Position numbers and translations under genes: made by a program
Part shown: piece by piece, positions 16,954-26,509 of the stretch
Position numbering within the stretch: the stretch's first letter is position 1
Layout of the letters: each line of letters begins with the position of its first letter
Assembly (NCBI GenBank): GCA_964396185.1
Contig: CAYNEI010000003.1
Location: 1 to 64,000 of the forward strand
Direction of reading: 5' to 3'
DNA from: CAYNEI01 sp964396185
GTDB lineage: Archaea > Thermoplasmatota > SW-10-69-26
DNA length: 64,000 bases
Notes under the pieces: model-generated
Databases searched by the model: none
Seen by the model: only the letters and a program-made list of their open reading frames with translations
What the model was told of the DNA's origin: nothing

Positions 16954-18372
16954 TCAGCTGGCTGAGAGAATTGCCTCTAGCTCCTCGGAGAACCGTTTTA
17001 TCGGTTCCGGGCTGAAGAACCGATCGATGTCGATCTTGTCCGTACGGTCATCCCCCTTGAGAGCGTATGCCAGTTCTTCCACCGTGGTGATCTTGGTGGC
17101 AGCGTCGGCATCGATCAGAGGTTGAAGCAGTTTGGCCTCCGGGATATCTAACAGGAACGTGGCGACCCCGAAAGCCAAGCCCTCATAGATGGCCGTGGAG
17201 GACGCACCGACTTGAGCTATAGCTCGGGCTTGTAGATAGTGGAGATCCTCGCCGCTGCGATCGACGACCTTGATCCCCTGGGAGCGAGCAAGTTCGGGGT
17301 ACCGCTCCTCCCAGCCGGCGGACTCGGCAGGGTGGAGCTTGTAGATGATCCGGTAGTCCTTGAGCACGCGAGCAGCCTCGAGGGCGAACGGTGCAAGCCG
17401 ATCCCCCGTCGTAGGTCTCGAGATGATGAGGATCTCCTTTCGCTTCTCGACGCCTTGGTATCGCACGACCTGGGCGGTGAGGAACGGGAAGCCGATGGGC
17501 CGGACGCGTGACTCAGGGATCGGGAGCGCGGCCTGATCGGACCAGAAATCACCGTAGGTGAAGAGGTAATCTGCGAAGAGCCGGGGCCGGGTGTTGGCCG
17601 GGTGGTGGTACTTGAGATGGTGCTCGTGGAACTTCCCGTGCTGGAGCTCGATGATAGGAATGTTCCGGTCTTTGCAGGCCTTGAGGAAGGGGTAGATCGG
17701 GTGACCCGATGTGATCGCAATCCTCGGCTTTACACGCTCCAGGATGCGGTCATAAAGGGGGCCCTTGCTCCGGTCCGCTGTTAGCTTCGCCTCAGCCATG
17801 GAGAGGAGGTTTGGAGCGGTGCCGAGGCGCTCCTCGAGCTGCGCTTCTGCAGTCTTGAGCACCTGATGCTGCTGAGATGGGATTTTAACTCTTCTGCCAA
17901 GCCGCCTGGCGGCGAACCCGTAGAGATCTACAATATCCAGGTAGGATAGGTGCTCGGTCCGAGCCGGGCGGTCGTGATGGTATTGGTAAGGCTCCTCGAG
18001 CATCACGTAAGCACTCGGGAGTTCGCCGGTGACCGGATCTAGGTGGATGTCCCACCAGGCTTCGTCTGGACCCTTCTTACGTCGACCCGTGCTTTGGAGG
18101 AGGATATCGCTTGGATTCGCGCGTAGCGGGTTCCTGAAAATGGCGTTCCTCGCGAACCGAGCACCGGTGTGCATCCGAGAGAAAACGGATGGAGACCTAG
18201 GCTCTCCACTCACTCGTGGTCCTTCAGTGATCCACTGTCGAACCGGCCGCCGGATTCGCTCCCAATAGTAGTCCCCTCCGACATCTTGTTCGAAGAGTTG
18301 GAACTCCTCCTCGATCTCGAGGATCGCGTCTGTCGCCTCAGCTCGTGCGATTGCTTCGGTCATAGCATCCAT
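16954..18372 (-). CDS. Surface-carbohydrate GT-B-like protein (capsule/CDP-glycerol transferase type)
   Basis: This 472-residue protein resembles the capsular-polysaccharide or CDP-glycerol glycerophosphotransferase group. Its C-terminal GT-B half contains IIELQHGKFHEHHLKYHH, ADYLFTYGDFWSDQA, IYKLHPAES and AQVGASSTAIYEGLAFGVA (the EGL phosphate-binding motif). The N-terminal 200 residues are not recognised. A related protein, weakly similar in this C-terminal pattern, is encoded at 21472-23109. An upstream A/T-rich gap at 18373-18541 with CATATTTGTATGG near 18425 may hold an internal promoter. Confidence 0.6.
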   Translation of the reverse strand: MDAMTEAIARAEATDAILEIEEEFQLFEQDVGGDYYWERIRRPVRQWITEGPRVSGEPRSPSVFSRMHTGARFARNAIFRNPLRANPSDILLQSTGRRKKGPDEAWWDIHLDPVTGELPSAYVMLEEPYQYHHDRPARTEHLSYLDIVDLYGFAARRLGRRVKIPSQQHQVLKTAEAQLEERLGTAPNLLSMAEAKLTADRSKGPLYDRILERVKPRIAITSGHPIYPFLKACKDRNIPIIELQHGKFHEHHLKYHHPANTRPRLFADYLFTYGDFWSDQAALPIPESRVRPIGFPFLTAQVVRYQGVEKRKEILIISRPTTGDRLAPFALEAARVLKDYRIIYKLHPAESAGWEERYPELARSQGIKVVDRSGEDLHYLQARAIAQVGASSTAIYEGLAFGVATFLLDIPEAKLLQPLIDADAATKITTVEELAYALKGDDRTDKIDIDRFFSPEPIKRFSEELEAILSAS

Positions 18373-18541
18373 TCAGTTCATTGAGCGACAAGCTACACGT
18401 CGGAAGTTGAAATCCATACAAATATGGTCAATGTGGATCCCGAGCCTAACGAATCATATACGTGAAACCCTCAACCGTACCAGACCAACTGCCTCTTGCC
18501 AGCGCGCCAGATTTAGTCTCCGCCTTGGAACTTTGGTCTCA

Positions 18542-19372
18542 TCATGGTCTCACCACTTGTTGCGCGGGACTGCCGCCCAACCGGGGTTTCGCACCTTTAA
18601 CGTATATCGTATCGTTCGCCCGAAGCCCCAAGAACTCTACATCGAACCCCGATTCTCGGAGTATCCTGATAATTTCATCGAATGACCAATTCCGGAAATT
18701 ATCCTCTGCGGTCCCATAGGACGCCCGGCCTGCAATCGGGAAATGACATTCAATATAGATTAGCCTACATTCATCCCTATTCAATAACGGTCGGAGGCCA
18801 GAAACAACATCCAACTCTGCCCCATCTACATCAATTTTAACCACATTCGGCAAAGGTAGGTTCTGGTCCAGAATATCCGCCGACGCCATCTTTTCTACCT
18901 CGATCTCCTTCGGGCTTCTAGCCTGTGTACCTGTCCCCCCCTCTGGTTTATCTTCATCGATCACATACTTGACGCCCTCAGTATTCCCAGAGATCGCCTT
19001 ATTGATGATGTGAAGATCGAAATCTAAGGACTCCGCTTTTTCCCGAAGTCTTTCAACGATATCAGTGGGTTCGAAAGCTACGATTTGATTTGGATGCACG
19101 ACGTGCGAGAAGAATATGGAGTACAACCCTGAATGCGCACCGATATCGTAAAGGATGTCCCGTTCATCCATATGCCGATACATATCTTCGATTATGCTCC
19201 AGCCTCCATCAGCTAAAGCTTTAGAGGTTATATCTGGATCAACACCGTGCGTTCGCAAAAAATAAGATTTGTAATACCGGTCTCGTGATTTTTCAGTCAC
19301 CTTCTGAAGGCCTTTCATAACAAGTCTAAACGACCCATTCTTCCTATAGTATCGAATCGCGCGTCCAACCAA
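18542..19372 (-). CDS. FkbM family methyltransferase
   Basis: This 276-residue SAM-dependent methyltransferase shows ILYDIGAHSGLYSIFF (SAM-binding motif I) near residue 77, IVAFEPTDI (motif with acidic residue), and VVKIDVDGAELDVVSGL near 178, the signature of FkbM enzymes that O-methylate sugars. The start is a TTG preceded by GAGGTGGTC, three bases after the preceding stop. Its codon use and base composition are visibly more A/T-rich than those of the genes at 5-18 kb. It probably methylates a sugar of the surface glycan. Confidence 0.8.
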   Translation of the reverse strand: MVGRAIRYYRKNGSFRLVMKGLQKVTEKSRDRYYKSYFLRTHGVDPDITSKALADGGWSIIEDMYRHMDERDILYDIGAHSGLYSIFFSHVVHPNQIVAFEPTDIVERLREKAESLDFDLHIINKAISGNTEGVKYVIDEDKPEGGTGTQARSPKEIEVEKMASADILDQNLPLPNVVKIDVDGAELDVVSGLRPLLNRDECRLIYIECHFPIAGRASYGTAEDNFRNWSFDEIIRILRESGFDVEFLGLRANDTIYVKGAKPRLGGSPAQQVVRP

Positions 19373-19375
19373 CAG

Positions 19376-20338
19376 TCAGACCACCTCCCTGAGATCAACC
19401 CGGGGATAGACCTCAAGTTCCCCGCCAGGCGTCGCGTTGTACACTTTGATCCCCTTTTCCGAGGCGACCTTGTTGAACACCATGTGGCTCTTGGCGATCT
19501 CCCGATTGGCGTACCGGTTGTCCTTGGGTTGGGACCTATATCCCGGTGAGAAGTGGTTAGGATCCCTCATCTTCTCCACCTTACGTGCAAGTAGCTTCTG
19601 GACGCCGGCAGCAGGTGAGGTTAGGAGTTTGTACGCTACCCCGTTCACAAGGGAACCCAGAAGGGGGCCTTTCTCCCAGCACGCTCGCAGGTAGCCCATG
19701 TTGTCCCCACCGTTCTCCTGGACGAAGCGAATCGGATCGAGGCCATCCTCGAAGATCATGTGGGGATTGTGGACATCGAACCCCAAATCGCAACCGAGTA
19801 GATACACCTCCTTGAACCCTAGGAAGGTCGCTACCTGGAACGCTCCGTACATCGAGTGGTACGTGTATACGACACGATTGATGTCATCTGACCAGAACTG
19901 AAGTAGGTCCTCAGGGTTGGCTTCTCGGACCTCGTAAAGAGACCGCGCGTGCAGTCCCCGCTCGTCGTCTATCGGATCATTCTTCAACTCTCGCGTCCGG
20001 ATGTAGAAAAGGTTATTCTCCTCGCCAAACGTCGACTCGTGAACAGCGTTCAGGAAGCATAAGCGTCCGTCGTCGATGTTCTCCTGGATGAATTTCCGCT
20101 TCTCTTCGCTTAGGTTGACTTCACCGGAGCTGGGATCCCCACCACGGAAGTTCGCCTGAGAATAGTAGTAAATTGAGGGGCGCCAGGATGTCTCCCGATA
20201 GATGAGGTTGATCTTGTTCATCGCGAGCGTATGCTCATCGGAGATCAACTCGAGGGGCGTCTCTTTTAGGCTCGGGCCGTTTCCGATCACGAAGATCCGT
20301 TCGCCGCGGAATGAACCGCTAAGACTCTCAAGGTTCAC
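19376..20338 (-). CDS. DUF115 / MptE-like Rossmann protein
   Basis: This 320-residue protein begins RIFVIGNGPSLKETPLELI and later has VYLLGCDLGFDVHNPHMIF, the double motif of the DUF115 (6-hydroxymethylpterin diphosphokinase MptE-like) family. In prokaryotic glycan clusters these proteins are often annotated as motility-associated or sugar-transfer proteins rather than pterin enzymes. The related bacterial Maf flagellin glycosyltransferases add nonulosonic acids. Because a nonulosonic-acid pathway is encoded at 26.5-33 kb, such a transfer role is plausible but not shown. Confidence 0.65.
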   Translation of the reverse strand: MNLESLSGSFRGERIFVIGNGPSLKETPLELISDEHTLAMNKINLIYRETSWRPSIYYYSQANFRGGDPSSGEVNLSEEKRKFIQENIDDGRLCFLNAVHESTFGEENNLFYIRTRELKNDPIDDERGLHARSLYEVREANPEDLLQFWSDDINRVVYTYHSMYGAFQVATFLGFKEVYLLGCDLGFDVHNPHMIFEDGLDPIRFVQENGGDNMGYLRACWEKGPLLGSLVNGVAYKLLTSPAAGVQKLLARKVEKMRDPNHFSPGYRSQPKDNRYANREIAKSHMVFNKVASEKGIKVYNATPGGELEVYPRVDLREVV

Positions 20339-20348
20339 TAGCTTTCAC

Positions 20349-21479
20349 CTAGGTCCATTGTCGTAGAAGCTTACGACCAACAGATAGAGCATTTCGACCG
20401 ACTTCCTTTATTCTCATATTCAGCCGGTGGGTGATGGATATCGGATGGTAAGAAAGCCGGTCCATCCGTGCCCTGAACTCTGACACCTGGGCCTGAGAGA
20501 GATCCTGTCGCGGGAACCCGAGGGCTGACATCTGAGCCGAACATACTTCCTCGATCGCGAAAGCATCGAACTTGCCCAACCGTTCTTTCCATATCCCCCG
20601 CCGATCAAGGATCACATCCCGGGCGCTGAGCTGCTTCTTCCATCCTCGCTCTGAGGGGATAGTTACCTGCTCGTAATGCTTAGAGAACTCCGTGAGCATC
20701 TCCTTTTCAAAATCCTCAGAAACGAAGCTGACCATCCCCTGGACCGTCCGTTCCGGATCAACAACGATATCCTCGTACCGAACGACCTTGCACCTCTTCT
20801 CTTCCTGAACAAAGTCGAGGGTGCGTGAAACCGTGGTTCTCCACCGGTCGGCCTTCTCATTAATCCGGTTCAACCGGATACCCGGATGAGCAAAGTCCGT
20901 GTGATCGATTTTCTTACTCAGTGCATCGCGTGGGTCTCGGATGAGGTAGAAGATCGACGCATCTGGGAAGTGCTCAAGAATGTCTGCAATGTGTTCTGAA
21001 TGTCGAGGAGTCTTTTCCACCCATCGGCTCGGTTGGCCATCGAACCGGGTAGCGAATGACCGCATCACTGCGTCGAGGAGATTCGCTGTGGACAGGTTAC
21101 CTCGCTGAGCGCTGGCCCTAAGTCCCTTTTGGAGTTCCAGTCCAATCTGTATCCCGGGCTTCTGCGACAACCTCTCGAGAATGACATCTAATTCAGAAGC
21201 GGCCACGACACGAGTGTCGAGAACCTTCTCCGAGTTAAGGACGTAGCTAAAAAAATGAGTCTCGGGGCCAGATGATAGGTTCGAGTGAGCTGCGAGGAGT
21301 AGCTGGACGAGCGTGGTCCCGGAATGGGGATGACCCGTCACGAAAATCGGGTCAGGCCAGTTGGGACGGTCCTCCGCTTCAAACAGGTTTCGACCCCCCT
21401 TCCTAACTGTGCGTGTGCCGCCCGGCGCGTGGTGTTTATCCTGAACCCGATTAGGAGCACGCGTCATATGTTCATCCAT
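20349..21479 (-). CDS. Second PAPS-dependent sulfotransferase
   Basis: This 376-residue protein contains the 5'-phosphosulfate loop FVTGHPHSGTTLVQLLL near residue 47 and a 3'-phosphate strand IFYLIRDPRDALSKKI near 177. It differs from the enzyme at 16071 in length and motifs, so it is not a recent duplicate. The N-terminal 40 residues look like extra sequence; the ATG at 21467 is an alternative start. It overlaps the preceding gene by eight bases. Its acceptor is unknown. Confidence 0.8.
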   Translation of the reverse strand: MDEHMTRAPNRVQDKHHAPGGTRTVRKGGRNLFEAEDRPNWPDPIFVTGHPHSGTTLVQLLLAAHSNLSSGPETHFFSYVLNSEKVLDTRVVAASELDVILERLSQKPGIQIGLELQKGLRASAQRGNLSTANLLDAVMRSFATRFDGQPSRWVEKTPRHSEHIADILEHFPDASIFYLIRDPRDALSKKIDHTDFAHPGIRLNRINEKADRWRTTVSRTLDFVQEEKRCKVVRYEDIVVDPERTVQGMVSFVSEDFEKEMLTEFSKHYEQVTIPSERGWKKQLSARDVILDRRGIWKERLGKFDAFAIEEVCSAQMSALGFPRQDLSQAQVSEFRARMDRLSYHPISITHRLNMRIKEVGRNALSVGRKLLRQWT

Positions 21480-23109
21480 CAGACTTTACCCCATGGGACT
21501 CTGAGTCACCGACCACGGCTCCCGCCTCTACCCGGTTCGGGACCAGGGACTCGTTGATTCCGAGAATAGTTGACACGAGGGCCTGGACAGCTCCATCTTC
21601 TCCGCGCTCGATTCGATCTACCCCTGAGAAGTCGATGGGGTGTTGATTCGCATCCTCATCATACGGCAATGCGGCAAGCTGGTGGTGTTTGCGTTCCTTG
21701 AGGAAATAAAGGTATCTGGCAACTTTCGCCTGGAGGTCACTCGGGACTTCATAGGCGGCTGCCTCGTCTATCATCGAAAAGTATTCGGTGGCACTTTTTG
21801 GCCGAGGGAACCCTAGACATCTATATGGCGCTCTCCCGCAGACGATGGCTGGTACCCCAAGGAGAGCGAGTTCCAATGCGGCTGTCGATCGCCACACCAG
21901 ACCAGCGATCATCCCTGGCGCCAAGTCGCCGAGCGTATAGTCTCTCGGCTTCAGGAGGTGTACATTGTCATGGGCCTCGACGTCGACAAAATCTTCCAAT
22001 CGTTCGTTAGGTTCCTTTCCGGGGTATTCGGGTCGAACCTCCCCCGGATGGGGTTTGAGTAGGAGCAGTTGGCCCGTATCAGCGAAGTAATCAATTGTAT
22101 TTTGAATCCAATCGCACATGTTACTGAAGGAATTCGAATCATCACACACTGGTACATCATAGAACAGATGGCTGAAAAGGACAAAAAATGGTTTACCATA
22201 GGAAACATTATCAGATTCTTCTAGGGACCCCCGAGATACAAAGTTGGAATTTAGCCTCTGTGTAGCCAAGTGTTTGGATTTATCTTCGGCGCAGAGTCTA
22301 CTAAATTCTTCTTCATTAATCTCTAATCGGGAGCTGTTTCCTGATCTCATTAGATTGGAGCTGGCCCACCAACTCTCCCTGAAGTGCTGTCCGAAGTAGT
22401 GCATATAACCGCGGCCAACATCCGCATATTCGAGTAGCCCCGATGCGCCGTGCTGGTGGCAGAGGAACCGCCACACTCCATTGGGTACGTAGCTAGATTC
22501 CCAACCAACAATAACAATGCGGCAGCTATTCGCATCCGCGACCTCCAGTAGCCGGTTGAAAACAGCAAGCTGGCTATCACAACTCCGAATCATCTGAGTT
22601 ACTTCGGATTTGGCATCCTGGAAATCGACGTTGTATCGCTTCTGATGTGTTCTTAATGTCGCTACGATGACGTCGTAGAAGTTACTTCCGAAGGCTTCGA
22701 CGCGGCCATCCTCAAGCGAGACATTCCAATCAAAATGAAGCTGCTCTGACCCATCTGAAACTTCAAAGCGATTTCCTCTGATAGAAAGGGAATGATCGAT
22801 ACGGATTCCGCCAACCTCTACAGGCGGTAATACACTGGCGGTTGGATCAGAGCTAAACAAGAAGGAGAATGGTATATTTCGACGCTCTAGTTCCTTGGCA
22901 AGGAGGAGATACCCTTTTGTGTAGTAACTCGAGCCAGCAGTACTGAAGATTACATTGTCTGATTTTACGCCGAGTTCAGGGGTTGTAAGGCTGCCAGCAA
23001 GCTTCCTTGTACTCTTAAGATCGATCGCTCGGCCTGATGGCCGGCGGAGATATCGATATAGTTCCTTCAGGAACTTGTCCACGTTTAACATGAATGTCCC
23101 TACCTGCAT
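21472..23109 (-). CDS. Capsule-type GT-B-like surface carbohydrate protein
   Basis: This 545-residue protein is similar in its C-terminal part to capsule synthesis or surface-carbohydrate GT-B proteins: LLLLKPHPGEVRPEYPG, AGLVWRSTAALELALLGVPA and CGRAPYRCLGFPR. The N-terminal half is not recognised. The ATG at 23109 is used; 23091 is also possible because AGGTAGGG lies in between. Codon choice is more A/T-rich than the flanking genes. A 99-base intergenic gap before it contains no sign I can name. Confidence 0.55.
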   Translation of the reverse strand: MQVGTFMLNVDKFLKELYRYLRRPSGRAIDLKSTRKLAGSLTTPELGVKSDNVIFSTAGSSYYTKGYLLLAKELERRNIPFSFLFSSDPTASVLPPVEVGGIRIDHSLSIRGNRFEVSDGSEQLHFDWNVSLEDGRVEAFGSNFYDVIVATLRTHQKRYNVDFQDAKSEVTQMIRSCDSQLAVFNRLLEVADANSCRIVIVGWESSYVPNGVWRFLCHQHGASGLLEYADVGRGYMHYFGQHFRESWWASSNLMRSGNSSRLEINEEEFSRLCAEDKSKHLATQRLNSNFVSRGSLEESDNVSYGKPFFVLFSHLFYDVPVCDDSNSFSNMCDWIQNTIDYFADTGQLLLLKPHPGEVRPEYPGKEPNERLEDFVDVEAHDNVHLLKPRDYTLGDLAPGMIAGLVWRSTAALELALLGVPAIVCGRAPYRCLGFPRPKSATEYFSMIDEAAAYEVPSDLQAKVARYLYFLKERKHHQLAALPYDEDANQHPIDFSGVDRIERGEDGAVQALVSTILGINESLVPNRVEAGAVVGDSESHGVKSDG

Positions 23110-23208
23110 GGTGCTGGATGAAGCCCCTCCTAGTTACTGTCAGCGCCAGTATCCTGAGGCCGCCACCGTGGCAGCGCTACAGCCGATACCTACAGCGGGT
23201 GGCTGACA

Positions 23209-23901
23209 TTATCTGATAATCTTTCGAACGGTGGAAAACGCCTCGGCAGCATCACACCCGATAATCGAGCCCCATCGGCGTGCAAGGATCCGCTGGCCCT
23301 GCGGGGAACGAGGATGAGGGAACCGCCTCGTTTCTAGCTCGTATGCTCCCAGTGCCTCAACCCGCATCTCAAGCGTGCCCGAGATGTCGACATAGGTGTC
23401 TGCTGAAAACTCGGGGGAGAAAGACTGGAATGCCCATTCCGTGGAGGAAGCCACCTCGTATGCGTAAACAGCTTCGACCGAGGCACCCTCCATTGGCCGC
23501 GTAGCTGTAAGAGCTGCCCGGTAGGTTCGTTGGTGATCTATATTCAGATCACCCCCGTTCTGTGTGAACACAGTCCGAGGATTCAGTCGATGGACGTAGC
23601 GCTCGATTACCTTTACGATGTCGAGGAGCGGAACTGTATCGAAACGGTTGTCAGGTAGCCCAAGAATATCATGGGACTTGACCCCAAGGATATTCGCCGC
23701 TCGCCTGCTAGACGCATGAAGCTCCTCGATCTTCGCGGCCGGTGCTTCTTCCGGAGTTTGATAGCGTGAGGTAACCCCCTCACCCAGGATCCTCACATGA
23801 ACGTCCTTACCCTCATCTGTAAGGCGAGCAATAGTTCCCCCACAGCCCAACACCTCGTCGTCTGGATGAGCAGCCAAGACGAGGATGGGGCCCTCCATCA
23901 T
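23209..23901 (-). CDS. PIG-L family N-acetylglucosaminyl deacetylase-like protein
   Basis: This 230-residue protein has LVLAAHPDDEVLGCGGTIA, the AHPDDE zinc-binding motif of PIG-L/LmbE deacetylases, and a later histidine in NIDHQRTYRAA. Such enzymes remove the acetyl group from N-acetylglucosamine-type sugars. I use the ATG at 23901, which overlaps the stop of the upstream methyltransferase as ATGA. A deacetylase followed by formyltransferase-like genes suggests that an amino-sugar is deacetylated and then acylated with something else. Confidence 0.85.
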   Translation of the reverse strand: MMEGPILVLAAHPDDEVLGCGGTIARLTDEGKDVHVRILGEGVTSRYQTPEEAPAAKIEELHASSRRAANILGVKSHDILGLPDNRFDTVPLLDIVKVIERYVHRLNPRTVFTQNGGDLNIDHQRTYRAALTATRPMEGASVEAVYAYEVASSTEWAFQSFSPEFSADTYVDISGTLEMRVEALGAYELETRRFPHPRSPQGQRILARRWGSIIGCDAAEAFSTVRKIIR

Positions 23902-24512
23902 GGCGCCACCGCCTGGATCTTCCATTCCTTCGTGTACAATTCTCTACCGCCGAAGGTCCGTTCGATCGTATCGAGCTGGATATCCGTGAAGTCCGAAAAG
24001 AGGAGATGGAGATTTGATTCAGACAGCGAGTCCCGATCAGTCCGGAGGTACTTCGCGTGGAAGTTCTCTGGCTTGTTGGTCTCCGCCAAGATCAGCCCGA
24101 AGTAGCGACCCCCACTCTTGAGGACCCGTGCTACCTCCGAAAGTATAGATCCGAGGCCCTCGATCGTGTTGCACTGGGCCGAATTGCGGTCAATCACCGC
24201 GTCGAAAATGTCATCCCTTAATGGGAGTTCCCTTAGGTCACCAAGGAGGACTGGTGCGCCCCCGAATCGACCCTTACGGCAGGCCGTTTTTGACCCATCG
24301 ATGCCCATGGCACGGTGGCCGCGATTGTGAACGAAACGTAAGTTGTTGCCCCACCCACAACCGAGGTCTAGGATAACCGCCTCCTCCCGATCTTGGAAGT
24401 TCCTGAAAACGAATCGGATGACCTCCTCGTTTGGGTATTCGTTCTTGTGGGCTCGAGTGGAGGAGCGGTAGAGGTCCTCCCAATCGAACAAGGGGTCAGA
24501 GGGGAGTGTCAA
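23898..24512 (-). CDS. Class I SAM-dependent methyltransferase
   Basis: This 204-residue protein shows VILDLGCGWGNNLRFV (motif I), HRAMGIDGSK and LPLRDDIFDAVIDRNSAQC (motif II region), with EVARVLKSGGRYFGLIL following. It is a class I methyltransferase, of the type used to methylate small molecules and sugars. The asparagine-serine motif DRNSAQC is in place of the usual DAVI-x-F order. The substrate is unknown; context suggests a sugar or nonulosonic acid. Confidence 0.75.
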   Translation of the reverse strand: MTLPSDPLFDWEDLYRSSTRAHKNEYPNEEVIRFVFRNFQDREEAVILDLGCGWGNNLRFVHNRGHRAMGIDGSKTACRKGRFGGAPVLLGDLRELPLRDDIFDAVIDRNSAQCNTIEGLGSILSEVARVLKSGGRYFGLILAETNKPENFHAKYLRTDRDSLSESNLHLLFSDFTDIQLDTIERTFGGRELYTKEWKIQAVAP

Positions 24513-24517
24513 AGCCC

Positions 24518-25174
24518 TCAGGCCCTCCCTTGTAACCCTCGATTCAAAAACTCATCGACGATGCATCGTAGTTCTCGGTGCATCCAGAAATACTGCTTAC
24601 CGTCCTCGAGGGCCTGTTCCTGCGGTTCGCAGTGGCCTTCTTCGATCGCTTGGAGCGCCTCAACGAGCGTCTGCCACTTGTTCTGGTAGTAGTTCCGCCT
24701 ATCCAAGGTCGCGACCGTGTCGCCCTTCTCAAGCTCAAGTCTCGTTCGGGCGAGAACGGGTCCTGTATCGACACCAGCGTCAACGATGTGGGCTGTCACG
24801 CCAAGTTCTCCGCCCTCAAGGATAGCCCACCGCCTAGAGTCGACCCCCCTATACTCGGGGAGGATTCCGGCGTGCGCGTTCACGGCCCCAACGGTTGGTT
24901 TGTTAATAATTTCTTCGCGCAGGATCGTTGGAACCATGATCGCTAGGATGTCTGGATTGATGCGGTCGAGAATGAGCATACATTCTCGGCTGTTGGGGTC
25001 ATCGACCGTCCATAACTTGAAGCCGGCCTTGTCTGCCTGCGCTTCAAGGATGTCGAGGTTGAGATCCGTCTCACCCGCGACTATGATGTCGTCGAAGTAT
25101 ATCCCGTGTGAAGCCGCACAGTACTGGAGGTGCATCGCCGACTCCGGAACCGCGGATAACATGGAGAATCTCAA
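24518..25174 (-). CDS. Formyltransferase-fold sugar N-formyltransferase, candidate 1
   Basis: This 218-residue protein has the formyltransferase core pattern: NAHAGILPEYRGVDSRRWAI near residue 96 (the N-x-H and HxGxLPxxRG-type motif) and VTAHIVDAGVDTGPVLA near 125. N10-formyl-tetrahydrofolate-dependent sugar formyltransferases acylate an amino group of a nucleotide-sugar. A second protein of this fold is at 27565. It overlaps the 97-residue gene at 25171 by four bases. Target amino-sugar unknown. Confidence 0.7.
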   Translation of the reverse strand: MRFSMLSAVPESAMHLQYCAASHGIYFDDIIVAGETDLNLDILEAQADKAGFKLWTVDDPNSRECMLILDRINPDILAIMVPTILREEIINKPTVGAVNAHAGILPEYRGVDSRRWAILEGGELGVTAHIVDAGVDTGPVLARTRLELEKGDTVATLDRRNYYQNKWQTLVEALQAIEEGHCEPQEQALEDGKQYFWMHRELRCIVDEFLNRGLQGRA

Positions 25175-25464
25175 ACGAGGCCCACCTCGGTCCGCACATG
25201 ATTGAGAACTTCGTTTTCGAACGCATTGAGCTGTGAAAGACGAGGATCGTCGCCGGCCTCATCACGGATCCGATCATTTAGCTTTAGCGCGGCGTTTAGG
25301 AATCGGTAATCACCAGATTCGATCGAGTGCCTCATCAGTTGCTCCGACAGTGTGAACCCACGCTCGACGTCAAAGGACGGGGCCTCCCAGACCCTGTTGA
25401 CCTCGACGCGCTTCATCTTTGTGAGGAGATCAGCCTCAGCTCCCGTAATCTCTGGAATATACAT
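25171..25464 (-). CDS. Uncharacterised 97-residue protein
   Basis: I do not recognise this protein. It has no membrane segment, reads as mostly alpha-helical (LSEQLMRHSIESGDYRFLNAA), and ends in an acidic-aromatic tail. It lies between an ATP-grasp gene (29-base overlap) and a formyltransferase gene (four-base overlap), so it must be translated together with them. It might be a small partner or adapter of one of these enzymes, for example a carrier-like or subunit role. Confidence 0.6.
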   Translation of the reverse strand: MYIPEITGAEADLLTKMKRVEVNRVWEAPSFDVERGFTLSEQLMRHSIESGDYRFLNAALKLNDRIRDEAGDDPRLSQLNAFENEVLNHVRTEVGLV

Positions 25465-26506
25465 CCCTCCAACAACGCTCCATACGGAGAGGTTTGGGCT
25501 CGAGATTCTTCGGGTAGTCGATGCCCATCGCCTTCAAGATCCCAAAGAGGAGGAGATTTACCCCCGCTTCGGCGTGGGCGGCGATGGGGGCTGATACTCG
25601 TGGATTAATCTCATAGATAAGGGGCTTGCCTCCATTGGAAGAATCTGGATAAGCCATCTCGATGTTCACGTTCGAATCGAAGGAGAATGCATCCACAATC
25701 TCCTCGACCGCCCCTCGAACCGGCTCGGAGTGGACAATCCGTCCAGTCTTGACCGGCCCTACATCTGGCACGACCCGCTCAATAGGGATGATGTAAACAG
25801 GTTCACCATTATCCGCGAGTACATCGACGTTATAATCTCTTCCACTGAGGTAATCCATGACAACTACGGGGGGGAAGCATTCTTCCGCCCCTGGCTGGCA
25901 AACCGCCTCTAGAGCCTCAAGAGGAAGGCGACGTAGCCCCCGCTGCTGGAAAAGTCCCTGTGGACCTGTAGCGTCAGCGTCGAGGATGTAGACTCCCCTC
26001 CCACCCCTCGCGACCCGAGGTTTTATAACAACCTTGTTTTCCGGGTAACCGAGGCACTTGGCTGCCTCAGTCAGCTCGGATAGACTCTCAGCCAGCTCAA
26101 AACCTGGCACTTCGATCTTCTTTTCTTCGAGGAACGTCAGTAGTTTTCCCTTATCCGAGGAAACGCGAGTGCTGTGGGAATCACAACACACGATATCCAC
26201 ACCGGTCGCTCGGAACCGCTGCCTGGCCGTCGAGAGAGCTCGCGCTTCCCCGTCACTGAGCGGGACGATCACGTCCGCCTGTTCCTGTTTACAGATATGC
26301 TCGATCGTGTCCAGGTATCGAGGGTGCTCGCCTCGCGGGACTTGATGGAAGCTGTCGGGGAATGTTCGGGACACTTCGGTTTCGGATGCGTCTACGCCAA
26401 CGATCCTAAAGGAATGCTCAGCCACACCCCGGAGGCATTCTATCATCCCAGGCACTGGGTCTCCGCCACAACTCGTCAGGACAACGCATATCTCATCGTT
26501 GACCAT
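25436..26506 (-). CDS. ATP-grasp ligase (carbamoyl-phosphate-synthase-like)
   Basis: This 356-residue enzyme has the ATP-grasp fold. Motifs in order are VIVPLSDGEARAL, SSDKGKLLTFLEEKKIEVPG, VVIKPRVARGGRGVYIL and the metal-binding segment LIYEINPRVSAPIAAHAEAG near the C-terminus. Enzymes of this group form amide or peptide-like bonds using ATP. In glycan clusters they attach amino acids or other acyl groups to amino-sugars. It overlaps the 97-residue gene, and lies next to the NeuB-like synthase, so it may modify the nonulosonic acid. Confidence 0.75.
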   Translation of the reverse strand: MVNDEICVVLTSCGGDPVPGMIECLRGVAEHSFRIVGVDASETEVSRTFPDSFHQVPRGEHPRYLDTIEHICKQEQADVIVPLSDGEARALSTARQRFRATGVDIVCCDSHSTRVSSDKGKLLTFLEEKKIEVPGFELAESLSELTEAAKCLGYPENKVVIKPRVARGGRGVYILDADATGPQGLFQQRGLRRLPLEALEAVCQPGAEECFPPVVVMDYLSGRDYNVDVLADNGEPVYIIPIERVVPDVGPVKTGRIVHSEPVRGAVEEIVDAFSFDSNVNIEMAYPDSSNGGKPLIYEINPRVSAPIAAHAEAGVNLLLFGILKAMGIDYPKNLEPKPLRMERCWRDVYSRDYGS

Positions 26507-26509
26507 CGT

